64,000 bases of DNA from CAZSWS01 sp964610765 (GCA_964610765.1 CAZSWS010000003.1:17520-81519); one strand, 5' to 3'. Shown: positions 34,259 to 43,615, counted from the first letter of the stretch. Numbers and translations: made by a program. Notes: generated by a model from the sequence alone, not told the origin.

Positions 34259-35512
34259 ATGAAATTAACCGAGCTTGAAATTCACACAATAAAAAAAGAA
34301 TATGCTTTAATGAAGTCCAAAGAAGACTTTTTGAATCTTCTAAATCATATAAAAGTGTTGCTATATGGAGAGGATGCAAAGCTCTTTACGATGAAGCAGT
34401 TGAACTATCATATAAATCCGAAGCTAAACCCTAATAGATATACTCAATTTTCTATCCCTAAAAAAACAGGGGGACAACGAATGATTTCTGCACCTAATAA
34501 AGGATTGAAGCAAATTCAATATTGCCTAAATATAATCTTTCAGGTTTTATTTACGCCACACCAAAATGCTTATGGTTTTTTACCTGAGAAGTCGATTGTC
34601 GATAATGCTAAAAAACATGTCGGAAGCATATATGTCTTTAATATAGATTTAAAAGATTTCTTTTCAAGTATAGATCAGGCGCGTGTATGGGCTAGGATGA
34701 AATATCCTCCATTTTGCTTAAATAATGATAGAATAATGATTGCAAACATGGTCGCATCTTTGTGTTGTCATAAAATGGAAGTGGAGAGAAGAAGTGAGCA
34801 AGGTGATTGGAAAAAGCAAGAGAAATCTGTATTGCCTCAAGGTGCGCCAACCTCACCTATTTTAACTAACGTTATCTGCGAACGATTAGACTATTTGCTG
34901 ACTGGAGTTGCTAAAAGATTTGGATTGAAATACAGCCGTTATGCTGATGATATAACTTTCAGCTCCATGCATAATGTATATCAAAAGGAAGGTGAGTTCA
35001 TTAAAGAGTTGACTCGAATTGTTGAGCAGCAGGGTTTTTCTATCAAACCGCAAAAGACAAGATTGCAAAAGACCGGATTTAGACAAGAAGTCACAGGATT
35101 AATTGTAAATGAACAAGTCAATGTTCAGAAAAGATACGTAAAGGATTTAAGGAAGTGGATCTACTACTGGGAAACGTATGGCTATGCAAGAGCTAATGCT
35201 TATTTCTATCCAAGTTATATTAAAGATAAGGGACCTCTTAAAAAGGGAGAGCCTAACATGGCAAATGTGTTAGCTGGCAAGTTAGAGTACCTTAAAATGG
35301 TAAAAGGGTATAATAACTCTACTTATTTAAAACTCAACAAAAGATACGAGGCTCTTGTCAATGGTGTTGAGATTACTCAGGTAGAGACTACTCTTGACAT
35401 CTGGGAAAGTCAAGGTATAGATGAAGCGATGAATTTTTATTATAAAGATTCAATCAGTTCAGCGATTAAGTATGAAGGCTATTCCTCTGCAACAACATTA
35501 TTCACTCTTTAA
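34259..35512 (+). CDS. Retron-type reverse transcriptase
   Basis: A 417-aa RT that would copy part of the upstream RNA into branched msDNA. RT motifs in order: FSIPKKTGGQRMISAP (about 65-80), NAYGFLPEKSIVDNAKKHVG (the retron NAxxH region, here NAYGF), FNIDLKDFFSSI, LPQGAPTSPILTN, and the catalytic YADD at 228-231. The retron VTG triplet follows at 278-280 (VTGLIVN). The C-terminal thumb has GKLEYLKMVKG. The catalytic aspartates are intact. It is the first protein gene of a seven-gene operon and ends 8 bp before the next gene. The thumb and operon partners do not match a retron type I can name. Confidence 0.93.
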   Translation: MKLTELEIHTIKKEYALMKSKEDFLNLLNHIKVLLYGEDAKLFTMKQLNYHINPKLNPNRYTQFSIPKKTGGQRMISAPNKGLKQIQYCLNIIFQVLFTPHQNAYGFLPEKSIVDNAKKHVGSIYVFNIDLKDFFSSIDQARVWARMKYPPFCLNNDRIMIANMVASLCCHKMEVERRSEQGDWKKQEKSVLPQGAPTSPILTNVICERLDYLLTGVAKRFGLKYSRYADDITFSSMHNVYQKEGEFIKELTRIVEQQGFSIKPQKTRLQKTGFRQEVTGLIVNEQVNVQKRYVKDLRKWIYYWETYGYARANAYFYPSYIKDKGPLKKGEPNMANVLAGKLEYLKMVKGYNNSTYLKLNKRYEALVNGVEITQVETTLDIWESQGIDEAMNFYYKDSISSAIKYEGYSSATTLFTL

Positions 35513-35520
35513 CACTGTTT

Positions 35521-36639
35521 ATGAATAAAACAAAGCTGAATTTTATAGCAGACTTATTAGCACAAAAGAACATAAGTGCTTCTGTCAAAGAGCGCCTACT
35601 TTTATTGGTAAAGAAGGAGCTGAAATTGATGTCTGAAAAAGATGATACTCAAATAAAAAAGATCTTGGAGCGGATTGAAAAGTTGGAAAATCCACAGAAG
35701 GATATTGAATCCACTCACTTGAGTAATAAGCAAGAGAAACCATCAGTCTTAGCTAACCCTAAGGATGTTGCAAGCTTTATGGCATTATTCAACCAAAGGG
35801 ATGGATTTAAATATTTCACACATGACTATGATGAAGTAGGTGACTTTGAAATAAATGATTTTCTGTTTTCAAGATACCAGCTTTTCAAGGAAGTTACTTC
35901 AAAGAAGGTGAAAATACCTCGGGATTTATGGGCGATTATGAATCAATTCGCTTTTGAAAGTAAACATCCAGTGTGGAAAACAATTTCTCAGGATTATAAG
36001 AGTTCTATTCCGGTTAAAGTAGGGTGGTCCTCAAAGGAGCTGGTAGCTTGGTCGGTGCAGAATAAATTACACCCTATCAGAAACGAGAAATATAAGGATA
36101 TGATTAATGATTTTAGGCGCATAACAAGAATAGAGTCTCCTAATCTTGATACATTGATTAAAAATACGATGGAGAAAGTTTTTTCTAATGAGAGAAATAG
36201 TTTTGAAATCGACCTAAAGAATTTATCGAAAGCCGATTTTTACACACATGTTTCTTCATTAAAAACTGCGTTAGAAACGGTTTTTGAAGAAATAAAGAAA
36301 AGAGCGGATGAAATTACTAAGAGGAAGATTAAAGTCGAATATCAAAGGGAGACGGAAGATGATTTTTTTGTTCGAAAAATATTGATTACACATTATAATT
36401 CGTTTCCGACAAAAGAACTGCCGGTGCTGTTAAAAGAGTGGACTGCCTCTGAAAAAGGCAGTATGGGGAAAATTGCAGAGAATATGCAAGGATATTGCTA
36501 CTGGTCGGTTATTACAAGAATTGAAGGAATCCCTACCAAAGTCAATATTTTAAAAAATGACGATATGCCTAATGATGAAAGGGTAACCGATTTAGAATCA
36601 GTAGGATTTACTCATATATTTACTTTTTATTATAAATAA
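35521..36639 (+). CDS. Retron operon protein of unknown family (372 aa)
   Basis: I do not recognise this family. The protein is cytoplasmic and mixed alpha/beta. Residues 1-75 are helical with coiled-coil character (LLLLVKKELKLMSEKD, KILERIEKLE). Residues 225-275 form another long helix, and the C-terminal 90 residues are beta-rich, with a conserved-looking GSMGKIAENMQGYCYW and final GFTHIFTFYYK. The C-terminal half vaguely recalls a GHKL ATPase end, but no N or G boxes are visible. It is placed between the RT and two receiver-like genes, so a signalling or msDNA-binding partner is plausible. Spacing is 8 bp before and 3 bp after. Confidence 0.75.
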   Translation: MNKTKLNFIADLLAQKNISASVKERLLLLVKKELKLMSEKDDTQIKKILERIEKLENPQKDIESTHLSNKQEKPSVLANPKDVASFMALFNQRDGFKYFTHDYDEVGDFEINDFLFSRYQLFKEVTSKKVKIPRDLWAIMNQFAFESKHPVWKTISQDYKSSIPVKVGWSSKELVAWSVQNKLHPIRNEKYKDMINDFRRITRIESPNLDTLIKNTMEKVFSNERNSFEIDLKNLSKADFYTHVSSLKTALETVFEEIKKRADEITKRKIKVEYQRETEDDFFVRKILITHYNSFPTKELPVLLKEWTASEKGSMGKIAENMQGYCYWSVITRIEGIPTKVNILKNDDMPNDERVTDLESVGFTHIFTFYYK

Positions 36640-36642
36640 AGT

Positions 36643-37377
36643 ATGATTTATTTAATTGACGACAATCAGAATAATCAGCGTTCTGAGTTAGGTGTTAACT
36701 TTGTGGATGAGGGTGCTTTTAAAAGTCACTTAACGGCTATTGATAAACTGGCAAAGCGAGAAAAAGCAGACGATATTTCTCATTTAGAGTTCCTGAAAAA
36801 AGCAAAATGCATCTTACTACATTCAACGACGGAAGATTGGGATGATGAAAAAGGTTTTTTAAAAGAGTCAACAAGCAATGTTACTAAAATCAAGGACTAT
36901 ATTGCTGATTTTGGAGATAAAATACCATTAGTATTGTTTAGTAATAAGGAGGCTCAATCTATAGAATCAATTTATCAACCAGACACGAAGCCTAATCTAA
37001 TTAATCTAATGCGGAAAAATGATTTTTATAAGAATCTTGAAGATTTCGTTGAAGCCTATTCACGTACAAACTACATCGATCTGAGAATCTTAATGTGGGG
37101 AAAAAATTTCCATGCACATGAGGTAAAAAGACTTTCCTTGATTTTATTAGAACAAGTCAAAATGAAATCTGGCACAGAGAATTTGGTCTTAACAGATCTG
37201 TCAGGTGTACTGAAAATCTTTAAAGAATTTATTGCATTGTCATATCCAGACCTAAAGATTCAGTCTTTTTTCGATAATCTGGAAGACTATCCGAAATCGG
37301 TTAGTGAGTTTAGAGAGAGAATTAACTTAATAACAATAAGCTTTTTTAAATATGGAAAAAACATTTATCCTTGGTAA
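36643..37377 (+). CDS. Receiver-like (pseudo-REC) protein in retron operon
   Basis: A 244-aa protein. The first 140 residues look like a receiver fold with changed active site. MIYLIDDNQ gives strand 1 and the acidic pair. CILLHSTTEDWD stands where the phosphorylated Asp strand would be, and KIPLVLFSNKE matches the strand 4 Thr/Ser. Residues 150-244 are helical. Phosphorylation at the usual Asp seems impossible, so it may act as a binding module. Its end overlaps the next gene by 26 bp, which itself contains a full receiver domain; a physical pair is likely. The fold assignment is inference from pattern only. Confidence 0.65.
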   Translation: MIYLIDDNQNNQRSELGVNFVDEGAFKSHLTAIDKLAKREKADDISHLEFLKKAKCILLHSTTEDWDDEKGFLKESTSNVTKIKDYIADFGDKIPLVLFSNKEAQSIESIYQPDTKPNLINLMRKNDFYKNLEDFVEAYSRTNYIDLRILMWGKNFHAHEVKRLSLILLEQVKMKSGTENLVLTDLSGVLKIFKEFIALSYPDLKIQSFFDNLEDYPKSVSEFRERINLITISFFKYGKNIYPW

Positions 37378-39046
37378 TAGTGAGAGTGTCCGTCAGATCG
37401 GGGTTCAATATATTGAAATCCCTAATTTGGCAAATGATTATGATATACACAATTGGACTATATTGTTGTTTGAACGCTATGATATAAATAAACTATTAAT
37501 TGAAATAAGCAACAAGCCGGAACTGTCTCTAAAAATAGCCCTACATATTCGGTTATCTTTGGAAGAATTAAAAGAGAAATCGTTATTGCCAATTTTATTT
37601 GTAAGCAGTAGTTCACTGGATGCAGTTATACTTGAAACAACAATCTGGAGTCATTTATTTGCAACAAAAGGAGTGTATTTCTCTCAATTTGAGAATGTGG
37701 AAAACATTAAAGCAGAAATACAGGTAATAGAAGGTATCGCTCAAGGCGAATATAAAGCACGCTTCCTGGACATTATCAAAATTATGCCGGATGAAACGAT
37801 AGGCAGACACTCATTAGCGAATATTTGGGGAGCTTATTCAATGGATAAGGCTGCTAATACCAATGCTTTGATAGATAACGCTGGGTTTCAGAAAAGTCGA
37901 ACTAAATTATATTTCAAATATGTGTCTGCTTTTAATTTCAATATGTTAAGATTAGGGCCTGACAAGCTAAAAATACTTGGTAGGATTTCTCTTGGAAAGG
38001 CTAACACGATAAACGCTATTGGTAAGAAAATTCTACTGATAGATGATGAAGCAGACAGAGGTTGGGAAATTGTGCTACGAAAAGTTTTTAGATCAGCAGA
38101 ATTCTACGTAATCAATGAGAAAGTGAAAGATTTCGATTCTTTATCTTCTGAAAGTAAACGGCTCATTGATAATAACTCATTTGATTTGTATCTTGTTGAT
38201 TTAAGGTTAAATGGGATTCAGGAGGAAAAAGAAATACACACAGTGGACTTTTCAGGGATGAAAGTGTTACAAAAAATCAAATCATTAAATGAAGGAAATC
38301 AGGTAATTATATTCACTGCATCTAATAAAGTTTGGAATCAAAAAACCCTATTAGAAGCCGGAGCAGATGGGTATTACATGAAAGAATCTCCAGAATACAA
38401 CTTTTCGGATGAATTCACATTGCAAAATTATGAGATATTTAGAAAAGAGGTAGAACAGGCATTTGGATTGAACTATTTACGAGATGTATATGCAATTAGT
38501 GAAAAGTGCAGATCATTTATTGAAAGGGAGCGGGAACAAAGAGCATTCAAGTATAAACGTTTCTATGACCGAGCTCTTTCTCAATTAGAGATAGCATTTG
38601 AATTACTTAAACAAAGCTATAATCCAAAGTATCTAAATTTCGCTTACCTCTCCTATTATCAACTAATAGAAGACTATTCGAAACAGATTGAAAATTTTGA
38701 ATATGCGGAAGATAATTGTTTTGTAAATGGCGAAAAAGTTATTAATAAAATAGATGAAGAATGGGAATGGGAATTGAAGTATATTGCAAAGAGTGCATCG
38801 TCTGAACGTTTTCCCTATTTCGAAATAGGATTGGAGAATCAAAATAGAAATCCGGAGACTCTTGCTAGAGTTTCATTCATTTTAGTTTATAAATTAAAAA
38901 AAGATAATTTACAATTGAAAGAATGGGGTCGGTTGAACTATTTGCGTAATACCATTGCAGCTCATGGAGGAAAAAATGAAACTGTTACCATAGATGATTT
39001 AAAATCCCTGTTGAGCATTGTTGAATTATTTTTAACCAATCAGTAG
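37352..39046 (+). CDS. Receiver domain plus probable HEPN ribonuclease effector
   Basis: A 564-aa protein. Residues 1-220 are an unrecognised mixed domain. Residues 224-375 form a receiver: LLIDDEAD (Asp231/Asp232), phospho-acceptor Asp283 in YLVDLRLNG, FTAS, and the Lys in YMKESPE. Residues 390-564 are all helical and contain Arg532-Asn533-x4-His538 (RNTIAAH), the R-x4-6-H signature of HEPN RNases, followed by the usual last helix (LKSLLSIVELFL). HEPN domains are common toxic effectors in prokaryotic defence. I infer a phosphorylation- or partner-gated RNase acting on host or phage RNA. It overlaps the preceding receiver-like gene by 26 bp; the helicase gene follows by 4 bp. Confidence 0.75.
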   Translation: MEKTFILGNSESVRQIGVQYIEIPNLANDYDIHNWTILLFERYDINKLLIEISNKPELSLKIALHIRLSLEELKEKSLLPILFVSSSSLDAVILETTIWSHLFATKGVYFSQFENVENIKAEIQVIEGIAQGEYKARFLDIIKIMPDETIGRHSLANIWGAYSMDKAANTNALIDNAGFQKSRTKLYFKYVSAFNFNMLRLGPDKLKILGRISLGKANTINAIGKKILLIDDEADRGWEIVLRKVFRSAEFYVINEKVKDFDSLSSESKRLIDNNSFDLYLVDLRLNGIQEEKEIHTVDFSGMKVLQKIKSLNEGNQVIIFTASNKVWNQKTLLEAGADGYYMKESPEYNFSDEFTLQNYEIFRKEVEQAFGLNYLRDVYAISEKCRSFIEREREQRAFKYKRFYDRALSQLEIAFELLKQSYNPKYLNFAYLSYYQLIEDYSKQIENFEYAEDNCFVNGEKVINKIDEEWEWELKYIAKSASSERFPYFEIGLENQNRNPETLARVSFILVYKLKKDNLQLKEWGRLNYLRNTIAAHGGKNETVTIDDLKSLLSIVELFLTNQ

Positions 39047-39050
39047 ATAA

Positions 39051-41138
39051 ATGAGCTTAGTCTTAACTCTTGATCAACAAACCGCTTTGTCGAAAATTCA
39101 ATCATTTCTCAATGATGATGCAAAGCAGGTCTTTATACTTAAGGGAGCCGCCGGTTCCGGTAAGACTACTTTGGTGAAAGAGTTGATAGCTCTGTTGGAT
39201 GAAGAGAGCAAAGCGTTTCAAGTGTTGGCACCTACCGGGCGAGCAGCTAAAGTATTGAGAGAGAAGACAGGCTTTGGTTCAACCATACATCGGGGAATAT
39301 ACAATTTTGATAGGCTTGAATCAAAAGAAATTAACGATAAGGATGAGTCGAAAAAGTCGTATCACTATTATTTTCCTTTGAGACCTCAAACTGAAAGTAA
39401 AATTGTGATTGTGGATGAAGCATCTATGGTTTCAGATGTAAAAACACAGCATGAACTGTATTCATTTGGGACAGGTCAGCTTCTAACTGATTTACTCAGT
39501 TATGCTAATTTGTCTTTAAACTCTTCCAAATTGATTTTCATTGGAGACGAAGCCCAATTACCTCCTGTTTCTGACAATAGATCGAAAGCTTTAGAAGAAA
39601 GCTATTTTGAAGAAAGAGGGTTTTGTGTTGAATCAGCTACATTAAAAACGATCCATCGGCAACTTGAGGATAGTTCAATACTACTGAATGCGAATAATAT
39701 TCGCAAAATTCTTCAACAGCCTCTTAAAGAAAGAAGTCTTTTTTCTATGACTACTGATAGTCAGGTGGTAGGTATAGACTCGGAACAAATTGCTTTAGAC
39801 TTTGTTTCGCGTTTTCCACAGCCTGAAGTAGGGATGAGTGTAGTAATTTCTTATTCTAATGCTCAGGCTTTTTACTATAATAAAGCTATACGAGAAAAAC
39901 TTTATGATAGTCAGGAAAATATCATTCCGGGTGACATCGTATTAATTAATAACAACAACTACACGTCTTATGCTATTGAGCTTTATAACGGTGATATGGC
40001 AACGGTTGTTAATGTGTCTCCAACAACAGAGACTCGAATTGCACCTGTACAGATAGGTGATAAAAAGAAAAAAGTCAAACTTACATTTAGAGATATATGT
40101 ATTCGACTTCCTCATTATAATCAAGAAATAAAATGCAAAATAATTGACACGCTGTTGAATTCAACGGAAAGAGACTTAAGCATTGAGGAAATGAAAGCGT
40201 TATATATAGATTTTTGCATTCGTTTTGGAGAAGAGCAAAAAATGAGAAAAGAGCGAAATATGTCGTATCATAAAGAAGGTTCGGAGGAATTTAAAATAAG
40301 ACTCAGGCAAGATCCCTATTTTAACGCACTGAAGATAAAGTACGGGTATGCAATTACTTGTCATAAAGCTCAAGGAGGTGAATGGAATACTGTATATGTG
40401 GATTATTCAGGTCGGACAGGATTATTTGATGATGCACTGCGCTGGTGTTATACAGCGACTACAAGAGCCCAAAACAAATTGTTTGGGGCAAGTTTTCCAA
40501 AGATTAATGGATTTCAAAAACTAACAATAACCCCAATCGGCAAAGTATCCAATGTGAATGATGACTTTTATCATACAGCTTCCACTTATCCTACTACTCC
40601 GTTTCATGATGAACACACACATATTGCAAAACGTCTAAAATATAACGAAATAGTAAATAAAATTGAGGGAACTCCCTATTCAATAGTTAGTGTAGTGTCT
40701 TTAGCCTATCAAGAAAAATACACTTTTGAAAATAACTCCCAACAGATATCAATAGATTTATTTCATAAGAAAAGTGGCGTTTTCAATGAGTTGGGCATTT
40801 TGCAAAGTGATCGGGATGAGGTGAGAATTCTAAAAGAACTACTTAATGAGCCATATTATCAATTTCTCCCCTTATCGTATAATCCAACAACTGATTTGTT
40901 TAAAGCACTCAATCAACAGATGGCTTCTTTATGTTCAGAAATAGGTGTTCAAATAACGAATATTGTGGAGTATCCTTCTAACTATTATATCCTTTATTAT
41001 TTGAAAACATCCGGACGATTTTCGTATATTCAGTTTTACTATCGGAATACGCATGGACTCACAACAGCCAATCCCAAATCAGATATAGGAGAAGATGATA
41101 TATTGCTTCAGTGTTTAGTAAATCATTTAAGCCAATGA
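39051..41138 (+). CDS. RecD-like SF1B DNA helicase
   Basis: A 695-aa helicase. Motifs: Walker A KGAAGSGKTTL (31-41), motif Ia LAPTGRAAKVL, Walker B IVIVDEASM, motif III IFIGDEAQLPPV, and motifs V-VI in the C-terminal UvrD-type half (GYAITCHKAQGGEWNTVYVD, YTATTRAQ). About 180 residues after motif VI form an extra C-terminal region without recognised motifs. RecD-type enzymes move 5'-3' on single strands. In this operon it could process phage ends or sense blocked DNA. It lacks the N-terminal RecD2 OB/HRDC extension. Neighbour gaps are 4 and 3 bp. Confidence 0.88.
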   Translation: MSLVLTLDQQTALSKIQSFLNDDAKQVFILKGAAGSGKTTLVKELIALLDEESKAFQVLAPTGRAAKVLREKTGFGSTIHRGIYNFDRLESKEINDKDESKKSYHYYFPLRPQTESKIVIVDEASMVSDVKTQHELYSFGTGQLLTDLLSYANLSLNSSKLIFIGDEAQLPPVSDNRSKALEESYFEERGFCVESATLKTIHRQLEDSSILLNANNIRKILQQPLKERSLFSMTTDSQVVGIDSEQIALDFVSRFPQPEVGMSVVISYSNAQAFYYNKAIREKLYDSQENIIPGDIVLINNNNYTSYAIELYNGDMATVVNVSPTTETRIAPVQIGDKKKKVKLTFRDICIRLPHYNQEIKCKIIDTLLNSTERDLSIEEMKALYIDFCIRFGEEQKMRKERNMSYHKEGSEEFKIRLRQDPYFNALKIKYGYAITCHKAQGGEWNTVYVDYSGRTGLFDDALRWCYTATTRAQNKLFGASFPKINGFQKLTITPIGKVSNVNDDFYHTASTYPTTPFHDEHTHIAKRLKYNEIVNKIEGTPYSIVSVVSLAYQEKYTFENNSQQISIDLFHKKSGVFNELGILQSDRDEVRILKELLNEPYYQFLPLSYNPTTDLFKALNQQMASLCSEIGVQITNIVEYPSNYYILYYLKTSGRFSYIQFYYRNTHGLTTANPKSDIGEDDILLQCLVNHLSQ

Positions 41139-41141
41139 ATT

Positions 41142-42653
41142 ATGTCAGCAGCAGAGATTAAAGAACTTAGACAATCAGGAAAATTAGAAGAAGCTTTACG
41201 TTTAGCAATTGCTGAGTTTCAGCAAAATCCTGGAAATGTTTGGACTAAGCGTAATTTGAGTTGGGTATATTACGACTATGCCAAAAAGAACTGCTCTCCC
41301 AAACAATTTGACGCTTTCTGCGAGTACCTAAAAGAAGTAGTAAATTTAGAACTTACAGAAGAAGAAAGAATGCTATTTGACAACCTTACAAGACTTGTTG
41401 TTAAGATGGGATATGTTTTGCTGAGAGAAACAAATGTTGATCTTTCTAAGTTTGACATACTCTTTGATATCATAAAAAACTTTCATTTTTCTAAACCATC
41501 AACTATTTACTCTTCCTTAATTGCTGTTTTTCACAGAGCTTATAAGAATACCACCTCCTATATATCTTTTGCTGAATGGTGGGATTTTGACAATTTCACT
41601 GAAGAAGACTACGAAAAGAAATTATTACCCAATGGAAAACTGATTATGTCATTGGTTGAACAGTGTTATATTGCGTATGCCAAACAGCTCCTTCCTAAAT
41701 CTATTGCACCCGGAGTTGTTGAATTTAATTCAGAAAAAGCGTCTGAATTCATACAAAAGCTTGATTATATAGAAGAGAAACATCCGGAGTATCAATATCC
41801 TTCCTATTATAAAGCTAAGCTCTTGTTATCATTAGGAGACCAAAATGATGTATTATCCACACTTTTACCTTTTGCTAAAAGAAAACGTAATGAGTTTTGG
41901 GTCTGGGAGGTGATGAGTGAGGCTTTCGCTGAAGAAACAGAGAAAGTGTTTGCCTGTTATTGTAAAGGTCTGCTTTGTGTAGCACCAGACACGATGACTG
42001 TTAATCTGAGAGCAAAGATAGTCCCTCTTTTTATTGGAAAAGAAATGTGGGATGAAGCACGAACAGAGACTGATAAGATAATAGAGATACGTAAAGAAAA
42101 TGATTGGAAAATACCGAACCCTATAATTGCTTATCAAAGTGCAAATTGGTATCAGAAAGCAAATAGAAATAGCAATAATATACATGTATATAAACAATAT
42201 GCCCCTGTAGCTGAGGCCCTTCTTTATAGTGACATCCCAGAGGAAACAATCATTGTTGACTTTGTAAACTCAGAAAAGAAAATAATAAACTTTATAACTT
42301 CAGAGGAAAAAAGAGGTTTTTTAAAATATAATCGATTTATAGAAACAATCCAAATTGGAGATGTCCTTAAAGCACGTTTTCTCAAACATGAAAAGAATGG
42401 GTTGTATCAAATAGGAACACTTGAAAAACACGAGGATGTCTTTTTTCAACAAAAATATATTAAGAACTTCTCGGGCTTTATTCGTATTAAAGAGAATCAT
42501 CAATTTGGGTTTGTTGATGATGTATTTGTTGCTCCTTTCTTATGCGAAAAACATAAACTTTCGTCAGGTGATTCGATTAGTGGTCTTGCTATTAAGTCCT
42601 ATAATGAAAAGAAGAAACAATGGGGCTGGAGGGCTTACAAAATTAATAAGTAG
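41142..42653 (+). CDS. TPR protein with C-terminal OB/cold-shock-like domains
   Basis: A 503-aa protein. The N-terminal half is helical repeats: KELRQSGKLEEALRLAIAEF and KRNLSWVYYDYAK, then TPR-like pairs at about 210-330. The C-terminal 130 residues are beta-rich: IQIGDVLKARFL, then FSGFIRIKENHQFGFVDDVFVAPFL and GDSISGLAIKSYNEKKKQWGW. Spacing and aromatic residues resemble two OB/cold-shock folds that bind single-stranded nucleic acid. Architecture suggests a scaffold that brings nucleic acid and partner proteins together. It lies between the RecD-like and DnaB-like genes (gaps 3 and 8 bp). The TPR and OB calls are from pattern. Confidence 0.75.
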   Translation: MSAAEIKELRQSGKLEEALRLAIAEFQQNPGNVWTKRNLSWVYYDYAKKNCSPKQFDAFCEYLKEVVNLELTEEERMLFDNLTRLVVKMGYVLLRETNVDLSKFDILFDIIKNFHFSKPSTIYSSLIAVFHRAYKNTTSYISFAEWWDFDNFTEEDYEKKLLPNGKLIMSLVEQCYIAYAKQLLPKSIAPGVVEFNSEKASEFIQKLDYIEEKHPEYQYPSYYKAKLLLSLGDQNDVLSTLLPFAKRKRNEFWVWEVMSEAFAEETEKVFACYCKGLLCVAPDTMTVNLRAKIVPLFIGKEMWDEARTETDKIIEIRKENDWKIPNPIIAYQSANWYQKANRNSNNIHVYKQYAPVAEALLYSDIPEETIIVDFVNSEKKIINFITSEEKRGFLKYNRFIETIQIGDVLKARFLKHEKNGLYQIGTLEKHEDVFFQQKYIKNFSGFIRIKENHQFGFVDDVFVAPFLCEKHKLSSGDSISGLAIKSYNEKKKQWGWRAYKINK

Positions 42654-42661
42654 ATAAAAAC

Positions 42662-43615
42662 ATGATGAACGAACTTAATAGCATGACAGAGGAAGGATTA
42701 GCTGAAAGTGAAAAAATAGAAATCTTACTAAACTTGGCAATGGAAAGATTGAACTTGGAGCGAAACAATCCTCTTCATTCTATGCTTTTAAAAACAGGTT
42801 TTGATAACTTAGATGAAGTCATTTCTGGGTGGCAACCAGGTGAATTTGCTGTAATATCAGGAATACCCTCAGCAGGAAAGACTTCATTTGTGACTTCTAT
42901 GATTTGTAATATGGCTATAAAGTATGACTATCCTGTTGCTCTTATTTCCCTAAAACAAACAGAACAACAGTTGGCAAATAGTATTTTGGCAAACAAGAAT
43001 GAAATATCTCTCAATAAAATTAAAAAAGCTCAGCTGGAGAATTTCGAATGGGCACAGTTAGAGTACGAAAATAGAATTTTAAACAAAGCTCCTATATATG
43101 TATGGTGTCCTTCTCTTGCTTCAATTAGTGAGTTGTGCGATGAAGCGAGAAAACTTGTTTCATACAATAAAGTAAAAGCAGTTTTTATAGATTATGCTCA
43201 ACTAATTGAAGTTTCAGATAAAAGCTTTATTAGTAGAAATAATGAGCTTGAGTATATTTCAATTAAATTGAAAGCTATTGCTAAAGAATTGAATATTCCG
43301 ATTATTGTAACTTCTCAGTTGAATAAAACAGCTATAGATTTGCTATCTAAATTAGATAAAGTAACGGGTGATCAATTTGTGGGGAGTTGGTTAAGAAAGG
43401 CTGAGACCCTTTATGATCATGCTGATACTGTTTGCTTGGTTCATCGACCTGAGATGTTTAGAGATCATGACGACTTTGGCAATTCTGTATCGAATCTAAT
43501 CCAATTAGTCATACTAAAGCATGAAAATGAAGAAAAGACCACAGTTCGATTCCGTTTGAAAAAAGCATATAGAAAATTTTTAGAATGGGATGATACTTGC
43601 TTTACACCCCTTTGA
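42662..43615 (+). CDS. DnaB-like RecA-fold ATPase with lost catalytic residues
   Basis: A 317-aa protein equal to the C-terminal motor of DnaB, without the N-terminal hairpin domain. Walker A is SGIPSAGKTS (Lys73), Walker B is AVFIDYAQLI, and VTSQLN and ADTVCLVHRPE follow. Two departures are clear. DnaB's H1a SLEM, which carries the catalytic Glu, reads SLKQ (Lys98). The arginine-finger strand KxR (as in KQRNG) reads KHENEEKT. ATP may still bind, but hydrolysis and ring action should be weak, so it may mimic DnaB or act as a sensor. It is the last gene of the operon. ATG at 42665 is an alternative start. Confidence 0.85.
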   Translation: MMNELNSMTEEGLAESEKIEILLNLAMERLNLERNNPLHSMLLKTGFDNLDEVISGWQPGEFAVISGIPSAGKTSFVTSMICNMAIKYDYPVALISLKQTEQQLANSILANKNEISLNKIKKAQLENFEWAQLEYENRILNKAPIYVWCPSLASISELCDEARKLVSYNKVKAVFIDYAQLIEVSDKSFISRNNELEYISIKLKAIAKELNIPIIVTSQLNKTAIDLLSKLDKVTGDQFVGSWLRKAETLYDHADTVCLVHRPEMFRDHDDFGNSVSNLIQLVILKHENEEKTTVRFRLKKAYRKFLEWDDTCFTPL

